From Bettongia penicillata ogilbyi (taxonomy: Eukaryota > Chordata > Mammalia > Diprotodontia > Potoroidae): 64,000 nt of DNA. Position 1 is the first letter of the stretch. Each line of letters opens with the position of its first letter. Both the position numbers and the translations under genes were made by a program. The notes under the pieces are model-generated. The model made no database searches. It saw nothing but the letters and a program-made list of their open reading frames with translations, and was not told the origin of the DNA. The DNA lies in contig JAJHZJ010000014.1 in assembly GCA_023548195.1 (NCBI GenBank), positions 15,042,718 through 15,106,717 on the forward strand. The letters are read 5' to 3'. Shown piece by piece: positions 12,101 to 23,000 of the stretch.

Positions 12101-14371
12101 CATGACTGAATTAGGGGGAGAGCTAGGTCGTACAGTGGATAGAACCCTGGACTTGAAGTCAGGAAGACTCGTCTTCCTGTGTTCAATTCTGGCTTCAGAC
12201 ACATAGTTGCTATGAGACCCTGGGCAAGTCACTTTAATCCTGAGGAAATTACAAACTATTCCAATATCTTTGCTAAGAAAACCCAGAATGGGATCATAAA
12301 GAGTTGGACACCGCTGAAAAATGACTCAAGAAGATAACTCAAGAGTTTAAAAACCTAAAAAGTGATTGTTTAAATACCTCACTTAAAAAATATCAAGCTA
12401 GTTTTAGAATTCCATGTAAGGTAAAATGAGCAGTACTTTTTCATGGCAACCTTTTAGATATGAGCAATTAGCAGTTATTAGCTAGGACCCAGAGGACTTT
12501 GTGATGCCACTCCATGATTTTAGACTCCTGGAAAGGACTCAGGACTCACCATGCTGTCATACTGTCTCAACAGTTTTCTAAAGACTAGCCATTTGTCACT
12601 ATGATACAGCAGAAAGTTTGAAGTCATAGGCTTTGGGTTCAGATTCTGACCCTGCTGCTTTCTACTTGTATGACTTCGGCAGCTCAGTAAACCTCAGTTC
12701 TATGAAATGATGAGATTGGGCTAGATACCTTTAAGGTCCCGAAACTTTCAGCTTTAAATCTGTGATACGTTGTCTTTCAAAAAGATTCATATCTTTAAGT
12801 ATATGGATTTGAGTTCATTTGACTCTCACATTGGTACAGAAAACAAATGTGAGAGGAATATGATTATTTCCTATGCCATCAACTTCAGATTTAGAGATTT
12901 ATGATAATTAGCCTCAATAACCCATTATGGATTTATCATCCTTAAACATGTATATACATGCGCATATGTATACATATACGTATATTTAAACCTATTTATA
13001 ATTATGGGGTACTTTGTTTTTTTAACGTTTTTCAAGATTGAAGGAATTAAGAGGGATGGAACCTTTCAATGAGAAGGTAACTAATCCAAAGAGAAACTAT
13101 TACAGTGAGGCAGAGAAAACTGTTGCCTGAAGAAAATGATGTAGACACGAAGGGAACTTGATCAATTTAAGACTTTTAAAAACAACACTTAAACTTCTTT
13201 GTCAAAATTGTATTCATTCCATAATATAATCCTATAAATCTTTAATAACAGATTTTTAAGAGGAGCATTCAAGAGGAATACACCAACCTAAATTTTAAAA
13301 GTTATACAAAAGATGAGTACAAAAACAGGGCACTGGACTTACCATGTCGGGAGGACTAATGCTACAATTGTTAGAAACACTAGGAATAAAAAAATGCTTA
13401 GATATATTGAAATAAATGACCATGGGAAGTTTATTGTTTAGTCACATCCGACTCTTTATGATCCTGTTCGTGGCTTTCTTGGCAAAGATGTTGGCGTGGT
13501 TTGTCATTTCCTTCTCCAGCTCATTTTATAGATGACTTGCCCAGGGTTATGCGGCTAGTGTATAAGGCTAGATTTTTGAATTCAGGAAGATTTCCTGACT
13601 CCAGACCTGGCATACTCTGCCCTTGACCATGGAAAGTAGGACTTTTAACTTCTGTTTACTTTTTTTTTTACACTACAAGTTCCAATTAATTATAGGTTTT
13701 TTTTTCAGTTTTAATAGTTAAAGTATAAATATTTTGGCTTCAAGTTCATGTTAATTTATTTGATTAAAACATATGCTGGTTAAGTCTCAAAGGTAATTGG
13801 AATTTGTTTTTAAAATGAAATGCTAAAAACAAAACTTTATCCACATAATTGTTTCAGTAGATCTTTAGTAGTATGAATATACTAGAATGAAGGTCTAAAG
13901 GGCTGTGTTTTTATTTGTATCATTGATAACATTTTTGTTTTGACAAATTTAAAATATTTGCAGCAGTTAAAATACTATCATCTTATTTCCTTAAACCATT
14001 TTGTACTGTTTTGCATATGCAATAGGAATGACATCTAAAAGTCTTGCAGTGGAGATTCAGGTGAAAATTTGTATATAAACTTTAATTACATTTTAATTTT
14101 GAGAAAACTCTTTGAAAACACAAAATTTAATTCATTAAAAAGGCTGCAGTAAAAAATTAATCTGTCTTTCAAAAAGCTATTCAAAATAACCTTATTCTTA
14201 AGAATTTATTCTTCTTTTTTCAGGTTATTGTCAACTCTTACTCTGCTAAGTAAAAAACTGAACTGTTACAAAATTACCCTTGAATGTCTTCCACAAAATG
14301 TTGGTTTCTATAAAAAGTTTGGATATTCCGTATCTGAGGAAAACTACATGGCTCACAGGTTTCCAAAGTAA
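9026..14371 (+). CDS. GNPNAT1: Glucosamine 6-phosphate N-acetyltransferase, five coding exons
   Basis: The enzyme moves acetyl from acetyl-CoA to glucosamine 6-phosphate, giving GlcNAc-6-phosphate for UDP-GlcNAc synthesis; it is cytosolic or on endomembranes. Coding exons are 9,026-9,179, 10,123-10,185, 10,735-10,862, 11,961-12,022 and 14,224-14,371, totalling 555 nt, or 184 residues plus TAA. This equals the mammalian length. All junctions have GT/AG and the phases match. The single GNAT domain covers most of the protein. The acetyl-CoA pyrophosphate-binding motif is R129-G-K-Q-L-G134 after the VVVSDEC strand, and the C-terminal block has [16 protein letters not shown]. The start is the conserved [11 protein letters not shown]. 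The C-terminus reads YMAHRFPK. The 5' non-coding exon and promoter are not in the window. I am very sure of the identity from recalled orthologues. Confidence 0.97.
10123..10185 (+). CDS. GNPNAT1: GNPNAT1 second coding exon (residues 52-72)
   Basis: It encodes [20 protein letters not shown] between an AG ending at 10,122 and a GTGAG donor at 10,186. It completes the Gly52 codon and leaves one base for Arg73. Confidence 0.95.
10735..10862 (+). CDS. GNPNAT1: GNPNAT1 third coding exon (residues 73-115)
   Basis: It encodes [18 protein letters not shown] and the central GNAT strands up to HSCAK. The acceptor AG ends at 10,734 and the donor GTATGC starts at 10,863. The exon closes in phase 0. Confidence 0.96.
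11640..11780 (-). mobile_element. MIR SINE relic
   Basis: The antisense MIR core is recognisable: AGGTTAAACAGTTTGCCCAAGGTCACAC-like sequence, then GAACCCAGGTCCTCTGATTCC. Confidence 0.75.
11961..12022 (+). CDS. GNPNAT1: GNPNAT1 fourth coding exon (residues 116-135), acetyl-CoA site
   Basis: It encodes [20 protein letters not shown], which holds the R-G-K-Q-L-G acetyl-CoA-binding loop of the GNAT fold. The acceptor TTTTTACAG ends at 11,960 and the donor GTAAGT starts at 12,023. Two bases of Leu136 remain. Confidence 0.97.
12114..12345 (+). mobile_element. tRNA/MIR-type marsupial SINE with RTE-like tail
   Basis: It starts with a GGGGAGAGCTAGGT head, has the CCCTGGGCAAGTCACTTTAA core, and ends with AAAGAGTTGGACACCGCTG. 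That tail resembles the BovB/RTE 3' end (GAAGAGTCGGACACGACTG type). The copy is diverged, with a shortened middle. Confidence 0.75.
12600..12770 (+). mobile_element. MIR SINE relic
   Basis: It holds a GGGTTCAGATTCTGACCCTGCT block followed by a decayed GTAAACCTCAGTT segment, in MIR order on the plus strand. Confidence 0.6.
13430..13640 (-). mobile_element. SINE with RTE-like tail, antisense
   Basis: The plus strand shows the reverse order of the 12,114 copy: an RTE-like tail (TTTAGTCACATCCGACTC), then TTGGCAAAGATG, CATTTCCTTCTCCAGCTC, GACTTGCCCAGGG and CCTGACTCCAGACC. Confidence 0.8.
14224..14371 (+). CDS. GNPNAT1: GNPNAT1 last coding exon (residues 136-184) and stop
   Basis: The acceptor TTTTTTCAG ends at 14,223. 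The exon reads through [19 protein letters not shown] and [10 protein letters not shown] to a TAA at 14,369-14,371. Confidence 0.97.
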
Positions 14372-15315
14372 TGATAGCAAGAATCATTTTTAGAACGAAA
14401 GCAAAGAAATTTATCGCAACTAGGTTATTCTTTTAGAAAATCAAAATATTTTATTGCTACAAAACCAGTGACACCTCCCTTTACCCCCATAAAATATTGG
14501 ACAAAAGTTTTTAGTCTACAAGTTTGGCATATTATTAGAAGATTAAATTGGATTGGTGGAGCATGCTGTGTTAACAGACTATAAATGAATGTTATGAAGA
14601 TGACTTTTAACCAAAGGAATATATTTTTAACTTGAAATTTTTCCTGTATTTTTCTAAAGTTGGGTTTTATTTCTTTGTAGTCAAAATATAGAGTATGTTG
14701 TTTACTGTCTTATTTACTCTTACTTATTAAACAGATTGTGTAAAAGAATATCCTGTAGTGTACAAAAATTGTTAACTAGTTTAATTATAATAAAAAAACT
14801 GACATGGGTTTAATTACAAACTGACTAATTAATAAACTAGCCATTGTAGCTCATTGAACACAGGTGTATTTTGGGGAGGTAATAATAATGTTGGCAAATA
14901 TCAGATTATAGCTTTATAAAAAATGAAAAACCTGCCATTTGAAATAATGTAATTTGATAAAAACCTATTGGATATATGGGGGGGGATGATGAGAATCAAA
15001 GTAAGAAGTAACTGTTTTACCTGTGAAATTTAATGTAGCTCATTTTACCCAATCATGTCAATATAATTTGATTTCTGCTGAATCTAGGCATCTGTATTTA
15101 TCTGATAGAAGTACTACGCACTGTGGCAATCTCTGGTTTCTTCCAATTCCGGAAGTCGTGTCTCATAGCTTTTCACTGATGCACACATCAACATTTTGAT
15201 GAATATTTTGTGGGAAAATCACATTGCTTTTGTTGCATTCATAAAATCTGATGGGGATTTTCTCAGTGATAACATGCACTTTTTAGTACTTGCTAATTTT
15301 TAGTATCAAATAAAA
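14372..15315 (+). other. GNPNAT1: GNPNAT1 3' UTR (extent inferred)
   Basis: The sequence after the stop is AT-rich and free of recognisable repeats. Candidate poly(A) signals on the plus strand are ATTAAA at 14,726 and AATAAA at 14,789, 14,831 and 15,309. Which is used cannot be decided from sequence. Confidence 0.5.
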
Positions 15316-15639
15316 ATGTAAAATTACTATTCACATGAATACTCTGTTAACAGAACTGTAAAATTTTTCATGTTTCCTTTTAATAATTCTTGAATTCTTG
15401 AACTTCTAGGTCCTCAGGTAATGGTCAGTGTTATTTATTAGCTGTTTGAGAAATAATTAAAGATCATCTGTTTTCATCATCTGCTATTGTATTTGCTTTG
15501 CTTCTCATTCCTACCAAGATGGCTAGTGCTTTTTTGGATATACTGTTTTTTTAGAATTACTTTTAAAGAACCAAGCATAACAGATTTATAGTTAAGTCAT
15601 AAAAACCATCCAGTTTTTATAAAAAATCAAAATTAACTG

Positions 15640-18600
15640 ATTCACAGTTTATTTTGAAGACATGTGAAATAATAAGTGACTCTGTCATGTTCATAGGTGC
15701 TTATCTTATTAGTGAGGAAGACATGCTGCAGCAAAGAAATGAAGTGGCACCAAAACAGAGTAAAAGGAAAAAAAATCACAACCAAGCTGGAGATTTATTA
15801 AAACTTTACTCTCAATGATTCATTTCACTAGACCTTCTTAGGTGCAGTGTTCCAAGAGAATCTAAATTCTAAGCTATAGAGCAAATAGGATTAATGAGCT
15901 GGTATTCAAGTATTTGAAGGACTGTGATAAGGAAGAAGGATCAGATTTATTCTTGAATTCAGAAGGCAGAATTAAGCAATTTTCAAGTTGCAGAAGGGCC
16001 AATTTTGACTTCCCAGTAATTACAGCTATCAAAAAGAAAAATAGAATGCCTGAAGTGCTTTCTTGTTCAGGTTCCTGCGGTCTTTTCCAACTCTGAGTTT
16101 CGGTGATACAATAATTCTGCTTTCCATAAAACCATTTGTATAGTTTTGTCTGAGTAAATATAACTTAAAAACAAACATCCAAAAAAGCTTTGGTGATTTA
16201 AAAAATATAGATTAGATTAAAAACTGAACTGAAAATAAAACATTAAAAAACCCATTCACAGTTTTACACAACAGGAATTTTGAACCAGTCTGGACCATAT
16301 TCTTAGGAAAGGTACTTAGAAAATTCAAAGTGTGAACCATTGGACTATACTACACACAGTATCAACAGAAAATATAAAAACAATCATTTATTCATGTTGT
16401 CAAGTGACTAAAATCAGATTTAAATGAATAAATTCTTTTTTTCCCAGACACAGTGGCACACAATGCTTAATCTATTTTGTATGGAGTTTAATAGTTTTAC
16501 AAAATAAATTTTTAGTATTATGTGCGAGGACTAGTTGCCTCTTGCACTATGGCATTCCTATACACTCAATACTTTGTCCAAGATACATTTGTTAAAAGCA
16601 GAATAAATTAAACACATCACCGATACAAAGACAAGGCTGTTCTTTCTGAATAATTTTGCTGCATAGTAAATTACAACTACATGTCAATAAAATGTTAGCA
16701 ATTCAGGATGCACCTTGAACTGTGAGGTATGATACCTCCCTATAGGAGGAAGCTAGCATGTAAACCTGAATATCTTAAAGTGATTTTTAGCTGCCATGAA
16801 GGGATGAAAAGAAATTCCAGCATTCAAAAACCACTGAAATCTCAGGGTGCTGGAAATTCTTTTTTTTTTTTTTTTTGTAATGAAGTAAAAACTTCCCTTT
16901 TGGTAATTTAAATTACCAATCATTTCTGAAAGTACAGTGATCCAGATGAACACTAATAAGAAATTTTGTATTAGTATGTAATAACTTTAGACTGGTCACC
17001 ATTGTTAAATTATGCAATTGGTTGTAGATATTTACTGTACAGTAAACTGAGATCGTGATATGTATATCTCAGTTTTCCAACCCAAGATTTTAGCTAAATG
17101 TTTCAGGTTTAACTCAGTTGAATTACTATGAATAAAAAGAGACCTTTAAAGGGAAGGAACTACTTAACATTTTCAGACAGTAACCTCTTGGTTCTCTCCT
17201 AAAGGATAAGATAAAAAACTAACATTCTGCTTCAGAAGTTAATTAGTGGTGAGATATCAGCAAAAGCTCTCTGTTAAATTCCTCACCTTATAGAAGTAAC
17301 CAGTAAACAGAAAATACTGTCTTAACTTTTTCTAGATTAGAGAAAGTACCGTGAACAAAATGACCTGATTAGAAAGCAAGAAAAAATTTTAATTCCAACG
17401 TTTGAAACACAACCACTAGTAAAACGTTCTTCTGCAATAAAGAATAATAAAGTAGATTTTCATACTGCTGTGTGCATATGTGACTGTGATATAATCTTAC
17501 TTTAATTTCACTTGTGCCTACCTATGTCCTAGATTAAAGTCACATAAGAGCCATATGTATTCATCATAAAAATTATAATGGATTATTAAAAAAAAGTTCT
17601 CAGTGCCATAGTTTATAGGCCTAGTTATTTTCATGCATCAAATTTAGATGAAAAAATTTAGATAATTAAGTATCAGTGAGAACAAAGGAAATGACAAACT
17701 AAAAGTTGGAAAAATGAATGGAAAACATTCCATGAGGGAAGGAAACAAAAAAATTAAACAACATTCAGCAAGAAAATGAGACTTAGAAAATCAGTACCAG
17801 AATGAAATTTTCCTGTAGGCATTAATTAATTTCACTCTCAAGACAAGGACAAGTCTGTGAGACACTGTTTAACTTAAGAGTGCTACAAAGGCACTTCAGT
17901 GATAGCATATAATCAAATAGCACAAAAAACAAAATGAAAGGACAAATACCTAACCAGAAATGAATGGGTACATTTAAATATGCATTTCTCTAAACTGTTG
18001 GAAATAAAAGAAAAGACAAATCTTTGAGAGGTTAAGTCTGAATTTTTGGGTCTACATGAAGGATTTTAAAAAATTATTTTAAGTGCAAAATGACTACAGA
18101 ATGAAGCTGCAGTATCAAGTACTAAGACTATGACTAACAAGAAGAGCTAGATGACATTTATTAATGCTATAGTGATCTGCTTAAAGTAAAAGCTGTTACC
18201 TGACATCACCAAATGGATTTTGGTTAAGTCTGCAGTGAAAATTGGTAATGTAATAATTAGCACTAATGTTTCAAAATGGAATAGAAGTAGTAAGAACTGA
18301 ACACTCTAGATTACTATGCAGTTTTGTGAGTAATACCTTTGATTTTAGGTTATTTAAAAGATAACTCATATGACATTCATAAACTGATTTACTCTTTCAT
18401 TCATTCATAGGAGGCCAAAAGCATATAACAAATAAGTGGGATAACATAAAATGTCTTAGACAACCTGATATTAAGTAAATTATTCTCCCAAATTGTATGA
18501 TTTCATGTATTTTTTACTGGCATTATTCATGAGGTTTAGCGATAGGGTGAGCAGAAGGATGGGATAGAAACAAAAGGAGAGTCCAAAATAACAAGGTGTA

Positions 18601-19960
18601 ATAGATATCTACCAGAGAAAATCCATTAAGCATTTAAACATAAATACTGAGAAATGTGAAGTGGGTTAAGTTTTGTTTTTGCTATCCAACAAAAATAAAA
18701 AGGTGAAAAATCCACTTCTGTTTCAACATTTTGGAAAAGCAGTACATGCTACCTTATACCTTTTATATTTGTAAGTAAAAATATTAAAACCAAAAATCCA
18801 TAAAATGTGCTTGCTTAAAACAACACTTGCTAAGTTACTGATCCAGAAACCATTCCAAAGGTCACTGCAAAGAGAAGCTTCAATCGGAGAATCTCATACT
18901 CGAAAGATAGCACAACATGGGTTGGGAAAGATGTCCATTTTAAACAATTTGCCAAAATTTTTACAATAAGTTTTATACTTCCAGTTAAAATTTTTTGCAA
19001 ACATTTTCACTGCTCCTAAGTGCTATTCAATTTGTAGGCCACAATAAAGCTAATTTTAGAAATAATAGAAGGCACTTTTCTACTTAGAATTAAAAAAAAT
19101 AATGAAGTAAGACATTAGTGTGTATGTTGTAACCTGTATTTGGAATAGTTCTGGACAAAGGAAAAAGGCTAGATGCTTTTCCAAAGAACAAAGATACATC
19201 TGGCTTTCACCAAAAGAAAATCCAAAAGGGAAAATTCACTTGAAACTTCTAACTCAATCTTTTTTCAGAAATACTAGCGCTATCTATATACTTGGCAGAA
19301 GGAGGTACTTTCCTCTTTCATTAAAAGTTTTACATAGGTTAGCCAATGCAGCGATGAGGGAAGCTGAACCAATGATATGATTTAAACTATATCGCAGAAG
19401 TCCAAGGAAAGTTTCCAAACATGATCAAGGTACATAAACTTTTACTCAAAATGTGGCAGATTCTTGCATTAATATTCTGTAAGAAGTTCTACCATAAAAC
19501 TGAATTGTAAAATTATTTTAAAAATGTATAAACACAAAATGAATTTTAACAAACTTTTCTTTAGTAAATTGTTATAAATTACAAATAATTTTTATAAACA
19601 AGCCTCCCCAACTTGCATTTTGTTTTAAAGTAATAACTTTATATCATACAAATAAAGACATTTTCAAGTATGAAAAGTGCATTATTGCAATAATACTTCT
19701 TTGCAAGTCCAAAAATTTTGTTTTATAATAAAACTGTAAAGTGTAAAAAAAAAAACAAAACAAAAACAATCAGTGCCATCTATTCAAGAAGTCCATCATT
19801 TTCTTAAAATGTTGCTTTAGCAAGTTGCAGAGAAAGACATTTGGAAGCAACATGTAATTGAAAAGAAGCTACTTGTGTTTTTCTCATTTTACATTATTAA
19901 TGTATTTTCCCCTTCACATACAGGAATTCAAACACTATATGATGTTGGTCTGAGGCACCA
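15640..19960 (-). other. STYX: Probable long STYX 3' UTR (extent inferred)
   Basis: The 4.3 kb below the STYX stop are AT-rich and almost without recognisable repeats, unlike the introns, which fits a long 3' UTR. Minus-strand AATAAA candidates lie at 18,157-18,162, 16,387-16,392, 15,946-15,951, 15,794-15,799 and 15,648-15,653. A hairpin-capable segment lies at 17,031-17,075. No coding potential was seen. Confidence 0.4.
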
Positions 19961-20034
19961 TCATCCATTCTGAGCAGCAGCAACTTGCATATTTCCAAAT
20001 TCCTCCTCTTCTTCATGTGTACGTTTCAAGCTGC
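19961..20034 (-). CDS. STYX: STYX coding exon 11 (residues 200-223) and stop
   Basis: It encodes SLKRTHEEEEEFGNMQVAAA then QNG and TGA (19,963-19,961). The acceptor AG is at 20,035-20,036. Confidence 0.95.
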
Positions 20035-23000
20035 CTGGAAGTTATAACATAAACAGAACATAAACTGGGCTTTCAGAGAGTTCAGTATGAGATATCTATC
20101 TTAAAAACTGTGTCTCAAAATACTTTAAAGAAAGCAATGAATTGTGGTTTTTATAATATTTTGGACCTATAATACTCCTAATAGCTGATTTAAGGCAGAC
20201 CTTTCTAGCAATAAGAAATATGAAAAATCTTCTAGTATTTTCAGGGATTTGGGGAAAAATAATATTCAAATTAAGCACTTCATGTTTTTCTTACATTATT
20301 TTGCTATAGCAAGTATATTAGGTACAGCTGTAATCACCAGTGCCAAAGAGCACGAGAAATCATTTCATAGTTGCTACTTCCAGATGAGGAATCTACTATG
20401 TTCAGGAAGCTTTCTGAAATACAGGCATCTTTTCAAAGCTACCCTTCAAATATGAGCCATTCAATTCACTAAACAGCAACAATTTCCAGTTATTCAGAAT
20501 GCTCCCTAACAAAAATGCAAAAGAAATTTCTTTGTTTTAATAAAGGATAAACTGCAAGTTAAACAGGTCAGGAAAGGCAGCTTCATTAGTAAATTCTCTT
20601 GCATTATGTTATTTGCAGCAGTTCCAAAGAACAGTTCCTAAAGATTTTGTTAGGTAATGGGACAGGTACTGATGAATATCCTATGTTCAATGGGAAGACT
20701 CTAACATGAAAGTAATTGATCTCACATTCTGATAAAATATAAGATTAATTTTTTTATAGGAAACATCCTCTTTACTTAGTAGGGCTGTTTACCAATAATC
20801 ATTTTCTTGTGGCTGTGTGGTATAAAACTCTACTAGAAGTCAGAAGATCTGAATTCTAGACCTGGTTCTGGTACTAATTATGTGACACATTTAACTTCTC
20901 TCATTGAGTTTCCTTATCTACAAAAAGTGGGTTTTTCCCCAAGTCAGCCTTTAGGATGCAGGGTAGCTGTCCAGTCTGCACTGGTAAATTTTGATCACTG
21001 AGATGAGCTCTGTATATCAATGTAATCACAGGTCTGGGCAAAAATAAAATCAGGCTTTCATTATCACCTGACAAACCTCTCCAAATCTTCAAATATTTTA
21101 ATCACAAACCAGTTGTGCTATGTGGAAAGAAAAAAATTTGTGGTCCAAACTTGTGATTTTATCTGCACAGGAACCTCCCAGTACGTAAACTTCTTCCCCC
21201 AATGCAGACCTGCAACTTACTTACCCATTGTCACACAGTATGTAACAAAGAAGCAAATTCTAAGGCCATTCCTTTACCCATATCACATTTTTCTTTCAAG
21301 AAATTGTATCAAGTGAAAAGGAGTCACTGAAGACTCTTATTTTAATAGCCCAGCACAATGATAGGCTAGCAGATAATAAACACTGCTTGCTTCACATTTA
21401 GTTTAGAAATAAATGTACCATTTTGGAAAAGAAAGTGCATTTTAAGAATACTTTAATAGAACTGCATGAGTTCTTAACCTTGGGTCCATGAATTTATTTT
21501 AATAGTTATTTCAATATAATTGGTTTCCTTTATAATATATAAATTCCTTTATGCATTCAAAGATAGGATTCATAGACTTCACCATTCCAGACTGCCAAAA
21601 GGGTCTAACGAATGACTGAGAACCCTTGCCCAATTAACTGATTCAAACTGGTCAGTTAGGTGACTAAATGGATTTTTTTTTAGTCAATTCTAATAGATGG
21701 CATGACACCAAAAGTTGACAGAAAAATGTTAATTCTAATGTATACCTTACATAATTTTGATAGTGATTCACTATTGAATTATCTATTTTGGTAACTTTCT
21801 GTTGTAGTTGCAACCTGGAAGTTGTAACTGCTTAGTGTCGGTTAAAGCAATACTAGTTTATATCACCTTTCTTGTTACCTTAAGAGAAAATTCTTACCTG
21901 TAGTACCAGACTGAGCAGATAATGATCTTTCCAGTTGTAGTGGTGACATCATCTGTATTGTTAATTTTGCTAGATAAATGGCTTCATATTCCTAATTGAA
22001 AAAAAAAATTACTGCAAATAACACACAAGTTTTTCAATGCCTACAATAGCAAAATACATACAACAGACATTTTAAATTAAGGAATCTGGCTGGGATTTAT
22101 ACTTTCTAAAAAACAAAAATAGACTTACAAATAGCATCACACTATCAAATAACTCAGTGACTAACAAATCAAGAAGGTAGTATGAGCTAGTTACCAGCAC
22201 AGTAATGAGACATAACAGCTAAATTCCAAAATTGTATTCTCCATTTCCAGTGAGCTGGCTATAGGGGTTTGAGCAGCTCTGACGATTAATTCTGTAAAGT
22301 AGCGATAATACCTGTCCTAACTTTCTCATAGGATTGTTAAATGGATCAAGTGAAATTCTGTGATACACCAATTAGATGTCACCAAATTAATATGGCATGA
22401 TTGACTGACAAAAATCAACAGTGGCTTTGCAATTCCTTAAAAACAAGAATTGTGAATCAAGAATGTTTCATATCAATCAAGCATTTATTAAGTGCCTATA
22501 TATGCCAGAAACTCTCGTAAGTGCTAAGGAAACAAAGACAAAAGTGGTACAATTCCTGCTGAAGAAACAAAGGGAACAATATATTCATATAGGTCTATAC
22601 AAAATGGTAACCTTGGAGAAGGCACAATCAGGAAAGGCCTCATACAGAGAACAGAGCTTAAACTGAGGATGAAAGAAGCCAGAAATTGATTACAAGAAGA
22701 GGTAAAAGCATTCCAGGCACTGTGGACAGCAAATGCAAAAGCACAGTGGCAGGAAATGGAGTACTGTTCGTGAAAAGCGGGAAGGAGGCCTGTGAAATAC
22801 ATGGAGAATGGTAACATGTAAAGGCTAAAAAAAATATAGGCAGAGCTGGATTGTAAAGAGCTTTAAATGGCAGAGAAATTTATACTTAATAAGGAGTCAG
22901 TGGAGTTTACTAAATGGGGAGTGGGGGTGGGGGTGGTGTAGTAGGGTTTGGCATGGTCAAACATGCACTTAGGAAAACCACTTTCCTAGCTCTGTGGAGG

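Larger units (their letters stand above)
20035..21897 (-). other. STYX intron 10
   Basis: This is mostly unassigned AT-rich sequence. It contains a MIR relic (20,810-20,930) and a DNA-transposon relic (21,471-21,630). Confidence 0.7.
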
